Source of the DNA: Opitutia bacterium
GTDB taxonomy: Bacteria > Verrucomicrobiota > Verrucomicrobiia > Opitutales > Opitutaceae
Length of the DNA: 37,703 bases
Reading direction: 5' to 3'
Assembly: GCA_003142615.1 (NCBI GenBank)
Contig: PLMW01000024.1
Span: 2,672-40,374, forward strand
A model generated the notes under the pieces. That model made no database searches, was not told the DNA's origin, and saw nothing but the letters and a program-made list of their open reading frames with translations. Shown here one piece after another: positions 31,193 to 37,703 of the stretch. The position numbers and the translations under genes were made by a program. Within the stretch, counting starts at the first letter, position 1. Every line of letters begins with the position of its first letter.

Positions 31193-32281
31193 TCAGAGGA
31201 GCTTGCGGCCGCGCGGATCCGCCGCCAGCCGCTGGAGCAGGGTTTTCAGGTGCTGCGCCTTGTCGCGCGGGCAGACCAGCGTGGCATCGCGCGTCTGCAC
31301 GATGATCAAGTTGTCGGCGCCCAGGACGGCGGTGAAATGGCGGCCCTCGTTGATGACGATGTTATGGCTGCCCTGCTCGATGACGACGTTCCCGCGGACG
31401 ACATTACCGGCCGCGTCCTTGCTCAAGTGCCGGGTGAGCGCCGCCCAGGAGCCGATGTCGTCCCAGTCAAAGGTGGCCGGAAACACGACCACGTTATCCG
31501 CCTTTTCGAGGATGGCGTAGTCGACCGCGATTTTCGGCAGCGAGGGATAAATTTTGCGCAGGGTGCCTGCCAGCGGCCGTCGGGCCGCCAGGGCTTTGCC
31601 GATCTTCGCCAGGCCCGCGAAAACCTTGGGGGCATGCCGGGCAAAAGCTTCCAGGACAACGCCGGCCCGCCACACAAAGATGCCTGGATTCCAATAATAT
31701 TCGCCGGAGGCGAGGTAGCCCTGCGCCTCCTCCAGCGAGGGCTTCTCCACAAACCGCCGGGCCCGGTAGATGACCCGGCCGTGCACCGTGCGCCACGGTT
31801 CCGCCCGCTGGATGTAACCGAAGGCGGTGGAGGGCTCGGTGGGGGGCACGCCGATCAATACGATGACCGGGGCCGCCTCGGCCGCCACGAAGGCCGCGCG
31901 CAAATCGCCTTGGAAGGCCCGCACATGGTGGATGACCGCGTCGGAGTGCACCGAGGCAAAAACCGCCCGGGGATCACGCGCCGCGACCAGTTGCGCCGCG
32001 AGTCCCACCGCCGGGCCGGAGTCGCGGCCCACCGGCTCGGCGATGATGTTCGCGCGCGGCAGGACCCGGCAAACCCGCCGCACCACCGCCGCCTGCTCGA
32101 CATTGGTGAGCACCAGCACGCGTTCGGCCGGCACCACCGGCAGGACCCGCTCCAGCGTCTGCCGCAACATCGGCCGGTCGCCGATGATGGGCAGCAATTG
32201 CTTCGGACGGCGCAAGCGGCTCTGCGGCCAGAAACGCTCGCCTTTGCCTCCCGCCAGAATCACGACGTATCGACGGACCAT
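31193..32281 (-). CDS. manC: Mannose-1-phosphate guanylyltransferase
   Basis: 362 residues, the nucleotidyltransferase alone without the isomerase domain of bifunctional ManC. It makes GDP-mannose from mannose 1-phosphate and GTP for glycans. The pyrophosphorylase signature is AGGKGERFWPQSR at 10-22 with RRPKQLLPI following, then EPVGRDSGPAVGLAA, VHSDAVIHH (usually SDH), GYI.RAEPW, FVEKPSLEEAQGYLASGEYYWNPGIFVWRA and DYAILEKADNVVVFPATFDWDDIGSW. The start at 32281 (MVRRYVVILAGG) is unambiguous because the long upstream frame is antisense to the next gene. It is divergent from the MoeB gene with a 90-bp gap. Confidence 0.92.
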   Translation of the reverse strand: MVRRYVVILAGGKGERFWPQSRLRRPKQLLPIIGDRPMLRQTLERVLPVVPAERVLVLTNVEQAAVVRRVCRVLPRANIIAEPVGRDSGPAVGLAAQLVAARDPRAVFASVHSDAVIHHVRAFQGDLRAAFVAAEAAPVIVLIGVPPTEPSTAFGYIQRAEPWRTVHGRVIYRARRFVEKPSLEEAQGYLASGEYYWNPGIFVWRAGVVLEAFARHAPKVFAGLAKIGKALAARRPLAGTLRKIYPSLPKIAVDYAILEKADNVVVFPATFDWDDIGSWAALTRHLSKDAAGNVVRGNVVIEQGSHNIVINEGRHFTAVLGADNLIIVQTRDATLVCPRDKAQHLKTLLQRLAADPRGRKLL

Positions 32282-32371
32282 GGGAGAGAAGAAACCGCCA
32301 CCGGGCCGGCCGTCGAGGCGCAAATGCAGTTGCGAAAACCGGGGTTTCGACGCACTTAACTGCGTTTCCAC

Positions 32372-33550
32372 ATGCCCGACGCCCTGCCCAGTCTCTCGCC
32401 CGCAGAACTCAGCCGCTACCGGCGGCAGGTGCAGCTCGACGAGGTCGGGGTCGAGGGACAGCGCAAGCTCGCGGCCGCGCGCGTGCTCGTCGTCGGCGCG
32501 GGCGGCCTGGGCAGCCCGGCGGCGCTCTACCTGGCCGCCGCGGGCGTGGGCACGCTCGGCCTGGCGGACCGCGACCGGGTCGAGGAGCACAACCTCCAGC
32601 GGCAGATCATCCACGGCACGCCGGCCGTCGGCCAGCCCAAGGTCGAATCGGCGGCGCGGCAACTCGCCCTCCTGAATCCGCACGTACGGCTGCGGCTTCA
32701 CGGCGGGGGCGTCACACCGGCCAACGCGGTCGCCCTGTTCTCCGAATATGACCTCATCGTCGACGGCTCAGACAATTTTCCCACGCGCTATCTGAACAAC
32801 GACGCGGCGTTTTTCGCCCGGCGGCTGCTCGTTTACGGCAGCATTTACAAGTTCGAGGGACAGGTGTCGGTGTTCGACCCGGCGCAAGGTGGCCCGTGCT
32901 ATCGCTGCCTTTTCCCCGAGCCACCGCCGCCCGGGAGTGTCCCCGACTGCGGCGAAGCCGGCGTTTTCGGCGCGCTCTGCGGCGTGATCGGCAGCTTGCA
33001 GGCCATGGAGGCGATCAAATGCCTGCTCGGCATCGGCCAATCCTTGCGCGGACGCCTGCTCGTTTTCGACGCGCTCACCCAGCAGTTCCGCACCCTGAAT
33101 CTCAAGCGTGATCCCCGCTGTCCGCTGTGTGGCGGCGAGCCGCGCATCCAGACAATTGACGCCGCCGGCTACGATTTCGCGTGCGCCGCGACTCCCGCGA
33201 CCAGCGCCGGACCAGGCCCGGAGGAAACCCCGCTTGAAATCTCGGTCGAGGATGCCCGCAGCCTGCTGGAGACGCAGGCCGACCGTGTCATGTTGCTCGA
33301 CGTCCGGGAGCCTCACGAGGTGAAGATCTGCCGGATTGAAGCCAGCGCCCCCATGCCGATGCGGGAAGTGGCCGGGCGTCTCCACGAACTGCCCCGCGAC
33401 CGCCGCATCCTCGTCCTCTGCCATCACGGCGGCCGCAGCCGCCGCGTGACCGAGTATCTGCGCACGCAGGGGCTTCCGGCGGTGAGCAATGTGCAGGGCG
33501 GCATCGCGGCGTGGGCCGAACGCATTGATCCGGCGATGCCGCGATACTGA
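32372..33550 (+). CDS. moeB: MoeB/ThiF-type adenylyltransferase fused to rhodanese (MoeZ-like)
   Basis: 392 residues. The E1-like domain has the ATP loop VVGAGGLGSPA at 41-51, the DRDRVEEHNLQRQ segment, DGSDNFPTRYLNND, and zinc Cys pairs C176/C179 (CYRC) and C250/C253 (CPLC). The C-terminal rhodanese domain starts near EISVEDARSLL and has the persulfide Cys350 in CHHGGRSR. Such proteins adenylate and sulfur-load the C-terminus of MoaD, ThiS or related carriers for molybdopterin, thiamine or thiolated products. No carrier gene lies here, so the partner is unknown. The protein starts MPDALPSLSPAELSRYRRQVQLDEVG, the family opening. It is convergent with the aminotransferase. Confidence 0.92.
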   Translation: MPDALPSLSPAELSRYRRQVQLDEVGVEGQRKLAAARVLVVGAGGLGSPAALYLAAAGVGTLGLADRDRVEEHNLQRQIIHGTPAVGQPKVESAARQLALLNPHVRLRLHGGGVTPANAVALFSEYDLIVDGSDNFPTRYLNNDAAFFARRLLVYGSIYKFEGQVSVFDPAQGGPCYRCLFPEPPPPGSVPDCGEAGVFGALCGVIGSLQAMEAIKCLLGIGQSLRGRLLVFDALTQQFRTLNLKRDPRCPLCGGEPRIQTIDAAGYDFACAATPATSAGPGPEETPLEISVEDARSLLETQADRVMLLDVREPHEVKICRIEASAPMPMREVAGRLHELPRDRRILVLCHHGGRSRRVTEYLRTQGLPAVSNVQGGIAAWAERIDPAMPRY

Positions 33551-33569
33551 GGCTTGGGTGCTGCGTCTG

Positions 33570-34487
33570 CTACAGCACCTTCAGTTCCGGATGCGCCGCG
33601 GCATAGGCGCGGGCATGATCGGCGAACGCGGCTTTCAGCCGCATCGCCACGGAATCCGGTCCGACCTGGAAGTGATGCGCATCGATCGCGGCCACCGGCG
33701 TGACGTCCTTGGTGGTCGAGGTCAGAAAGCATTCCTGCATGTCGGGCAGATCGGAGGGCCGCAACGTGACTTCCCGCAGCTGGATGCCCGCCGCCGGGGC
33801 CACCTCCTCGATCAGTACGCGCCGGGTGACCCCCGCGAGCAAACCGCTGGCCAGACCCGGAGTCAGCACCACGCCATCCCGGACGAAGTGAACGTTCGAC
33901 ACGGCGGCCTCGGTGATTTCGTCCGCCAGGTTGGTCATCACCACCTCGTCGGCGCCGCGGCTTTTCGCCTCACGCAGGCAGAGCAGGTTGTTGAGGTAGT
34001 TGCCGGTCTTCCAGGCCGGATCGATGGTGCGCCGGTCGTTGCGGCGCAACTCACGCGCCAGTGAGAGCCGCAGGCCGGCCTGTACCTTCGCGACCGGAAA
34101 GTCCTTGTTGGTCTGGACCAGCAGCACGTAGTCCGCGTGATCCGCCAGCGCCGGATCCAGGCCGATCGGGCCACCGCCGCGCGTGACCTGCACGCGCACG
34201 TAGACCTCGCCCTGACCCCCGTGGTGGACCATGAACTCCGCCACAGTGCGGCGGATTTCCTCCAGGAGCCGTTCCCGCGACAACGGCAGCATCAGGGTCA
34301 GGGCCTGCGCGGAATTTTCCAGCCGCTCCCAGTGCTCCTCCCACGCAAAGATGACGCCATGATAAGTGCGCCAGACCTCGTAGATCGCGTCACCATAAAG
34401 GAAGCCGCGATTAAGCGGGGCGATGGACGGCTCGTGCGCGGCATGCAGCCGTCCGTCGGTGTTGGCCTGGATGTAGTCGTGCGGCAT
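33570..34487 (-). CDS. Class IV PLP aminotransferase (branched-chain / D-amino acid type)
   Basis: 305 residues. The start at 34487 gives MPHDYIQANTDGRL. Family landmarks are LNRGFLYGDAIYEVWRTYHG, ERLENSAQAL, VRVQVTRGGGPIGLDP, the PLP Lys160 in WKTGNYLNNLL, the phosphate-contact region DEITEAAVSNVHFVRDGVVLTP, the GLLAGVTRRVLIEE segment and CFLTSTTKDVTPV. These cytosolic enzymes transfer amino groups of branched-chain amino acids or D-alanine, or are 4-amino-4-deoxychorismate lyases. The DYIQAN start and TSTTKDV.PV end fit the aminotransferase types better than the lyase. The sequence alone does not decide between L-branched-chain and D-amino acid specificity. The 3' end is 19 bp from convergent moeB. 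Confidence 0.88.
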   Translation of the reverse strand: MPHDYIQANTDGRLHAAHEPSIAPLNRGFLYGDAIYEVWRTYHGVIFAWEEHWERLENSAQALTLMLPLSRERLLEEIRRTVAEFMVHHGGQGEVYVRVQVTRGGGPIGLDPALADHADYVLLVQTNKDFPVAKVQAGLRLSLARELRRNDRRTIDPAWKTGNYLNNLLCLREAKSRGADEVVMTNLADEITEAAVSNVHFVRDGVVLTPGLASGLLAGVTRRVLIEEVAPAAGIQLREVTLRPSDLPDMQECFLTSTTKDVTPVAAIDAHHFQVGPDSVAMRLKAAFADHARAYAAAHPELKVL

Positions 34488-34530
34488 GAGCGCTAGCAGC
34501 ATCACCGGCGGGCTCCCTCACCACAAGCCG

Positions 34531-34563
34531 ACAAATAAAAAGGCCTCCGCCCATACGGAGGCC
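34531..34563 (-). terminator. Rho-independent terminator of the HTH gene
   Basis: Minus-strand reading: GGCCTCCG, loop TATGGG, CGGAGGCC, then TTTTTATTTG. It is an 8-bp perfect stem 27 bp after the stop of the gene at 34590-34958 and in front of the aminotransferase gene, which is therefore transcribed separately. Confidence 0.85.
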
Positions 34564-34589
34564 CGAAAATCACCTCACGTGGCCGCGCC

Positions 34590-34958
34590 TTACTTCTGCT
34601 TGCGGGCTTTCACCAAGCCAAAGGCTTTCTTGATGTTATAGACGCTGGGCAGCGAAATACCGAATTCCCGGGCGATCTGCGCGCCGGTCCTGCCAGTCTG
34701 GATGGCGCCCTTGATCTTGTCCTTCATCTGCGGCGTGATCCGCGCGTGCTTCCGGTGACGTCCGGGCTTGCGTCCCCGGCGTTTGCCGGCAGAACCCGCC
34801 GCCGCGCGAATGGCTTTGATCAGCTCTTTGACGCTTTCAAAACCGTATTTCTCATGAAGGTGCGCCAATGCCTTGGTCCGCTCCCTCTCGATTTGCTTCT
34901 GCAACTCGGCTACTTTCCCCTGATAATCAGCCAGCTGTTTGATTTTTTCGGTAACCAT
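34590..34958 (-). CDS. Small coiled-coil / AT-hook-like / helix-turn-helix DNA-binding protein
   Basis: 122 residues from the ATG at 34958; a start at 34985 is possible. There are three parts. Residues 1-35 form a heptad-like coiled coil (VTEKIKQLADYQGKVAELQKQ...), running into EKYGFESVKELIKAI, which recalls the oligomerisation part of H-NS-type proteins. Residues 58-72 are very basic with RRGRKPGR, an AT-hook-like minor-groove motif. Residues 75-116 are a resolvase (Hin)-type helix-turn-helix, TGRTGAQIAREFGISLPSVYNIKKA. This looks like a nucleoid-associated or transcription factor that oligomerises. No family name is certain. It has its own terminator; a MITE-like element lies 50 bp upstream of its start. 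Confidence 0.8.
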   Translation of the reverse strand: MVTEKIKQLADYQGKVAELQKQIERERTKALAHLHEKYGFESVKELIKAIRAAAGSAGKRRGRKPGRHRKHARITPQMKDKIKGAIQTGRTGAQIAREFGISLPSVYNIKKAFGLVKARKQK

Positions 34959-35008
34959 ATGATGATTATGAAGTGTCCGGGACAATGTATAGACAAGCCT
35001 ATATTTCC

Positions 35009-35132
35009 GGTAGTGGGTCAGTTTGCCAGGACTTGACCGTCACTGTAGGTCGGGGTTTATCCCCGACAGAGTGATGTCGATGCGCATTGGCGTCGGGCAT
35101 GAAGCCCGACCTACATAAACTGACCCACCACC
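35009..35132. mobile_element. MITE-like element, 124 bp, 16-bp terminal inverted repeats, 8-bp target duplication
   Basis: The ends are GGTAGTGGGTCAGTTT (35009-35024) and AAACTGACCCACCACC (35117-35132), inverted repeats matching at 15 of 16 positions. Immediately outside, ATATTTCC occurs at 35001-35008 and again at 35133-35140, a perfect 8-bp direct repeat expected of a target-site duplication. Inside are two hairpins, GTCGGGG-TTTA-T-CCCCGAC and GTCGGGC-ATGA-A-GCCCGAC, themselves bracketed by GTAGG and CCTAC. There is no coding capacity, so it would need a transposase in trans. 8-bp duplications are known for families such as IS66, ISL3 and IS1595; I cannot assign one. Confidence 0.75.
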
Positions 35133-35140
35133 ATATTTCC

Positions 35141-35662
35141 CATCGCCCGGATCATTGAAATTCTATTTTTAGCCCGCTGATTTATATAGTTTATTCAGGG
35201 ACCAGCGTGCAAGGCCGGTACGTTCCCAAGGTTTTCGGGCAGATATCATTTTGATAATACCGCCGCCTGTCACCTCGTTTTGCCATGACCTGGAATCAGC
35301 CACCGCGTCAACGTGTCGATGCTATTCCGGGATTCCGGTGACTGTCTTCCCGATGATTTTATTTGGTCCGTCGTCGCGGCCCCAACTTATTCCTGGGTAA
35401 ACATGCCTGCTCATGATCTATAGATTCCGCCGGGAGGCCTGCGTTTATTCATCTCTCCACCCGCAACGATGCAACCAGGGATGGAAAACGCGCTGCCGGT
35501 CATCCGCGGAGGCAATCGCTGTCCGGTCGGATGACGGCGGATCACCTGACCGGCTGCCGCCTGCCTCAGCCGGCGAAAAGAAGCGGCGCCCGGCCGATGA
35601 TTTCCCGGCGCGGAGGCACCCCGGCAGCTGGTGCCGTCACCGGGCCGCAGTTCTTCCCTCCC
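35141..35662. other. Intergenic stretch without recognisable gene
   Basis: About 520 bases between the MITE-like element and the short-chain dehydrogenase. The first half is comparatively AT-rich. Short frames exist on both strands but none is protein-like. No tRNA, riboswitch or terminator was recognised. It may hold old promoter or decayed DNA. Confidence 0.5.
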
Positions 35663-36448
35663 CTAAATCGTCATCGCGTGGTAGCCGCCGTCGACGATGA
35701 TTTCCGCCCCGGTGATGAAGGAGCCGGCGTCGCCGGCCAGCAGGAGGGTCGCGCCGATGAGTTCGCGGGCCTCCCCGAAACGCTTCATCGGCGTATGGCC
35801 CATGATGCTGGTCACCCGGTCGGGCGTGAGCACCTTGCGGTTCTGCTCCGCGGGGAAGAAACCGGGCACGAGCACGTTGACGCGCACGTTTTTCGGCGCC
35901 CACTCCCGCGCCAGGTTCTTGGTGAGATTGTGCACGGCGGCCTTGGTCGCCGAGTAGGTGAACACGCGGGAGAGCGGCAGGATGCCGGACATGGAACCGA
36001 GATTGATGATCGAGCCGCCCTGCCCCCGCTCGGTGAGATATTTTCCAAACACCTGGCAGCCGAGGAACACCCCCTTTAGATTCACCCGCACGATGCGGTC
36101 AAATTCCTCCTCGGTGATGTCGAGGAACGGCGTGGGTGAGTTGATCCCGGCGCCGTTGACGACGATGTCCACGCGGCCCGAACGCTTGAGCGCGGCATCC
36201 AGCAACCCCTGAAGCTGCGTCCGGTCCGTCGCCTCGGCGGCATGGAACCAGCCCTTGCCGTCGCGTGCGGCGATCTTGGCGAGCCGCGCCTTCGCCTTTT
36301 CCTCGTTGCGCCCGACAAGGACAACCTCCGCGCCCGCGCCGGCCAGACCTTCGGCCATCGCGCCGCACAGTTCGCCGGTGCCGCCGATGACAACCGCCAC
36401 GCGACCTTTCAGGGAGAACAGGGAGTCGAGATAATTTGGGGTGCTCAT
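35663..36448 (-). CDS. Short-chain dehydrogenase/reductase (possibly D-mannonate oxidoreductase-like)
   Basis: 261 residues, a classical SDR. The NAD(P) loop is GGTGELCG at 22-29 (usually TG-x3-G-x-G), with NGAGINSP near 98-105, catalytic Ser152 in INLGSMSG, Tyr165 and Lys169 in YSATKAAV, and the end [13 protein letters not shown]. The unusual [18 protein letters not shown] loop and [19 protein letters not shown] resemble the SDR-type D-mannonate oxidoreductases (fructuronate reductases) of uronate catabolism, and related gluconate or sorbitol oxidoreductases. No uxu or other uronate genes are nearby, so the substrate stays open. The start at 36448 ([15 protein letters not shown]) is family-like. 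Divergent from the MBL gene with about 220 bp between. Confidence 0.85.
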   Translation of the reverse strand: MSTPNYLDSLFSLKGRVAVVIGGTGELCGAMAEGLAGAGAEVVLVGRNEEKAKARLAKIAARDGKGWFHAAEATDRTQLQGLLDAALKRSGRVDIVVNGAGINSPTPFLDITEEEFDRIVRVNLKGVFLGCQVFGKYLTERGQGGSIINLGSMSGILPLSRVFTYSATKAAVHNLTKNLAREWAPKNVRVNVLVPGFFPAEQNRKVLTPDRVTSIMGHTPMKRFGEARELIGATLLLAGDAGSFITGAEIIVDGGYHAMTI

Positions 36449-36667
36449 AGGTAAAAAGGGACATTCACCAAGCGGGGTTTTGCCGGCAAAGGCAACGGCA
36501 AAGGTGGACGATCCCGCCGTTTTCATCAATCCGTCACGGCTCGAGCGTGTATTCCCCGCCCGCACCCATCCATGACAGATGGCACGGCGGCTTGCGCCAA
36601 ACAGAGCCGGGGCGCGAATCGCGATCTTGCCATTGAACTTTTCGGAACGCGCGTTTCCCTTGATCCC

Positions 36668-37486
36668 ATGCCCCGCATCCCGCTTGAAGACAACTTCGAC
36701 GACGTCATCAACAAAGCGCAGCGCGGACTGCGTCTGGATGATGGCGGGCTGGCGCGGCGTGCCGGGATCAGCAGCGCCCTGCTGCACGCGCTCAAGGGCG
36801 GCACATTCGACGAGACGGCCGCGCGCGCTGTCGCGCCCGTGCTGCAGTTGGGCGCCGACCAGCTGGTGGCCCTCGGGCGCAAAGCGTGGTATCCGGAGCA
36901 GGCGATTCCGCCACGCGGTTTCGCCATGTTCAACACACCGTTTGAGGACATGACGGTGAACAGCTATCTCGTCTGGGACCCGCGGACGCGCCTGGCCGCG
37001 GCGTTTGACACCGGCGCAACCTGCGAACCAATGCTCGGTGCGATCGGCGCGGAGAAGCTCACCGTGCGCTATCTTTTCCTCACGCATACCCACGATGACC
37101 ACATCGCCGACGCGGCGCGCCTGCTCGCGCAAACCGGCGCCGAGATCTATTCTTCCGAACGTGAACCGTTCCCGGGAGGAAAAACATTCCGCGAGAACCA
37201 GACATTTCATCTTGACGGCGTGGCCATCAAGACCCTCCTCACCTGGGGTCACTCACCGGGTCAAACGACCTATTTCGTGACCGGCCTGGCCTGGCCGCTC
37301 GCCATCTGCGGCGACTCGATGTTTGCCAGCTCCATGGGCGGCGGCTTGGTCTCCTACGAGGATCAATACCGCAACAACGTGGAAAAGATTTTCACATTGC
37401 CGCGCGATACAGTCATCGCCCCGGGTCACGGTCCTCTCACGACCCTGGCGCAGGAGAAGAAGCACAATCCATTCTTTGTGCGATAA
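36668..37486 (+). CDS. MBL-fold hydrolase with N-terminal helix-turn-helix-like domain
   Basis: 272 residues. The C-terminal 190 residues are a glyoxalase II-like metallo-beta-lactamase domain. The metal signature is [10 protein letters not shown] (His140, His142, Asp144, His145), followed by THL-like [30 protein letters not shown] and [11 protein letters not shown] with the last His. The first 72 residues ([35 protein letters not shown]...) look like a lambda-repressor-type HTH, an unusual fusion. Family members hydrolyse thioesters such as S-D-lactoylglutathione or persulfides. The start at 36668 ([12 protein letters not shown]) is chosen because upstream codons are not protein-like. The gene is divergent from the dehydrogenase. 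Confidence 0.82.
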   Translation: MPRIPLEDNFDDVINKAQRGLRLDDGGLARRAGISSALLHALKGGTFDETAARAVAPVLQLGADQLVALGRKAWYPEQAIPPRGFAMFNTPFEDMTVNSYLVWDPRTRLAAAFDTGATCEPMLGAIGAEKLTVRYLFLTHTHDDHIADAARLLAQTGAEIYSSEREPFPGGKTFRENQTFHLDGVAIKTLLTWGHSPGQTTYFVTGLAWPLAICGDSMFASSMGGGLVSYEDQYRNNVEKIFTLPRDTVIAPGHGPLTTLAQEKKHNPFFVR

Positions 37487-37703
37487 CGGGCTTCCCAAGC
37501 GCTCCCGGAACATATCTCCGCGGCGCGGTTGAGGATTGCATAGGTGCGTCGGTAACTTTGCAGGCGGGGGCAACCCACGCTGAGGAGAATCTGCGGACTC
37601 AACCCGTTTTACCCGCAGCCTACGAGCTATAGTCTGATTGCTGAAACGGCTCAGTTGTGACCAGATAACTTACAGTAAGATTTTTTTGCTTTGTATTTCT
37701 GAC

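Noticed and set aside
37660-37690. Terminator near the right edge (CTTA...TAAG followed by seven T)
   Set aside because: The stem is only four base pairs and it lies 180 bp after the last gene, so it is too weak to call.

Overview
The window is high-GC bacterial chromosome with a normal housekeeping gene density. It carries LPS transport genes (kdsC-lptC-lptA-lptB), HPr kinase, an accD-folC block, a classical menaquinone branch (menC-menE plus a DHNA-CoA-type thioesterase), several outer-membrane-type lipoproteins and a 23S-IVS-type four-helix-bundle gene. Together these suggest a Gram-negative of the Verrucomicrobiota, most like Opitutaceae. That placement is an inference from gene content and protein flavour; no rRNA gene is present to confirm it.

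Layout. 1-5742: the end of an EamA transporter, two BamE-like lipoproteins, a HAD phosphatase, RpiB, an MhqO-type ring-cleaving dioxygenase followed by a stump of its usual hydrolase partner, an aldo/keto reductase and a UPF0173 metallo-hydrolase. 5743-8366: a visibly lower-GC island that I read as an integron gene-cassette array without an integrase in view. Four small ORFs are separated by three attC sites of canonical R''-L''-L'-R' layout, and each ORF starts 6-8 nt after an R' box (15 nt for the first, whose upstream box is doubtful). 8367-14773: a long co-directional block with 2-oxoacid dehydrogenase E1 alpha/beta, kdsC, lptC, lptA, lptB, hprK and rph. 14858-18061: YhcH-family protein, metallophosphoesterase with a small partner, Nudix hydrolase and two small orphan genes, with a good intrinsic terminator and a TTGACA box between them.

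18317-26341: PolX with a PHP domain, then the menaquinone cluster (thioesterase convergent with menC-menE), then guaB followed by a long, divergent purA. The last two place both IMP branch-point enzymes side by side. 26551-32281 (minus strand): manC, ruvX, truA, comF, accD, a four-helix-bundle gene and folC, nearly all packed with overlaps or gaps of a few bases. 32372-37486: MoeB-rhodanese, a class IV aminotransferase, a small coiled-coil/AT-hook/HTH protein, a 124-bp MITE-like element with an 8-bp target duplication, a short-chain dehydrogenase and an HTH-MBL hydrolase.

The most interesting structure lies outside the ordinary genes: (1) the cassette array, including one attC read through as the C-terminus of a lipoprotein; (2) at least seven short, degenerate tandem arrays with a strict 7-bp period but a different heptamer each time, sitting at gene junctions and in several cases translated as parts of proteins; (3) the MITE and a multi-hairpin intergenic region sharing a GTCGGGG/CCCCGAC hairpin core; (4) missing key residues in AccD (zinc ribbon) and IMP dehydrogenase.
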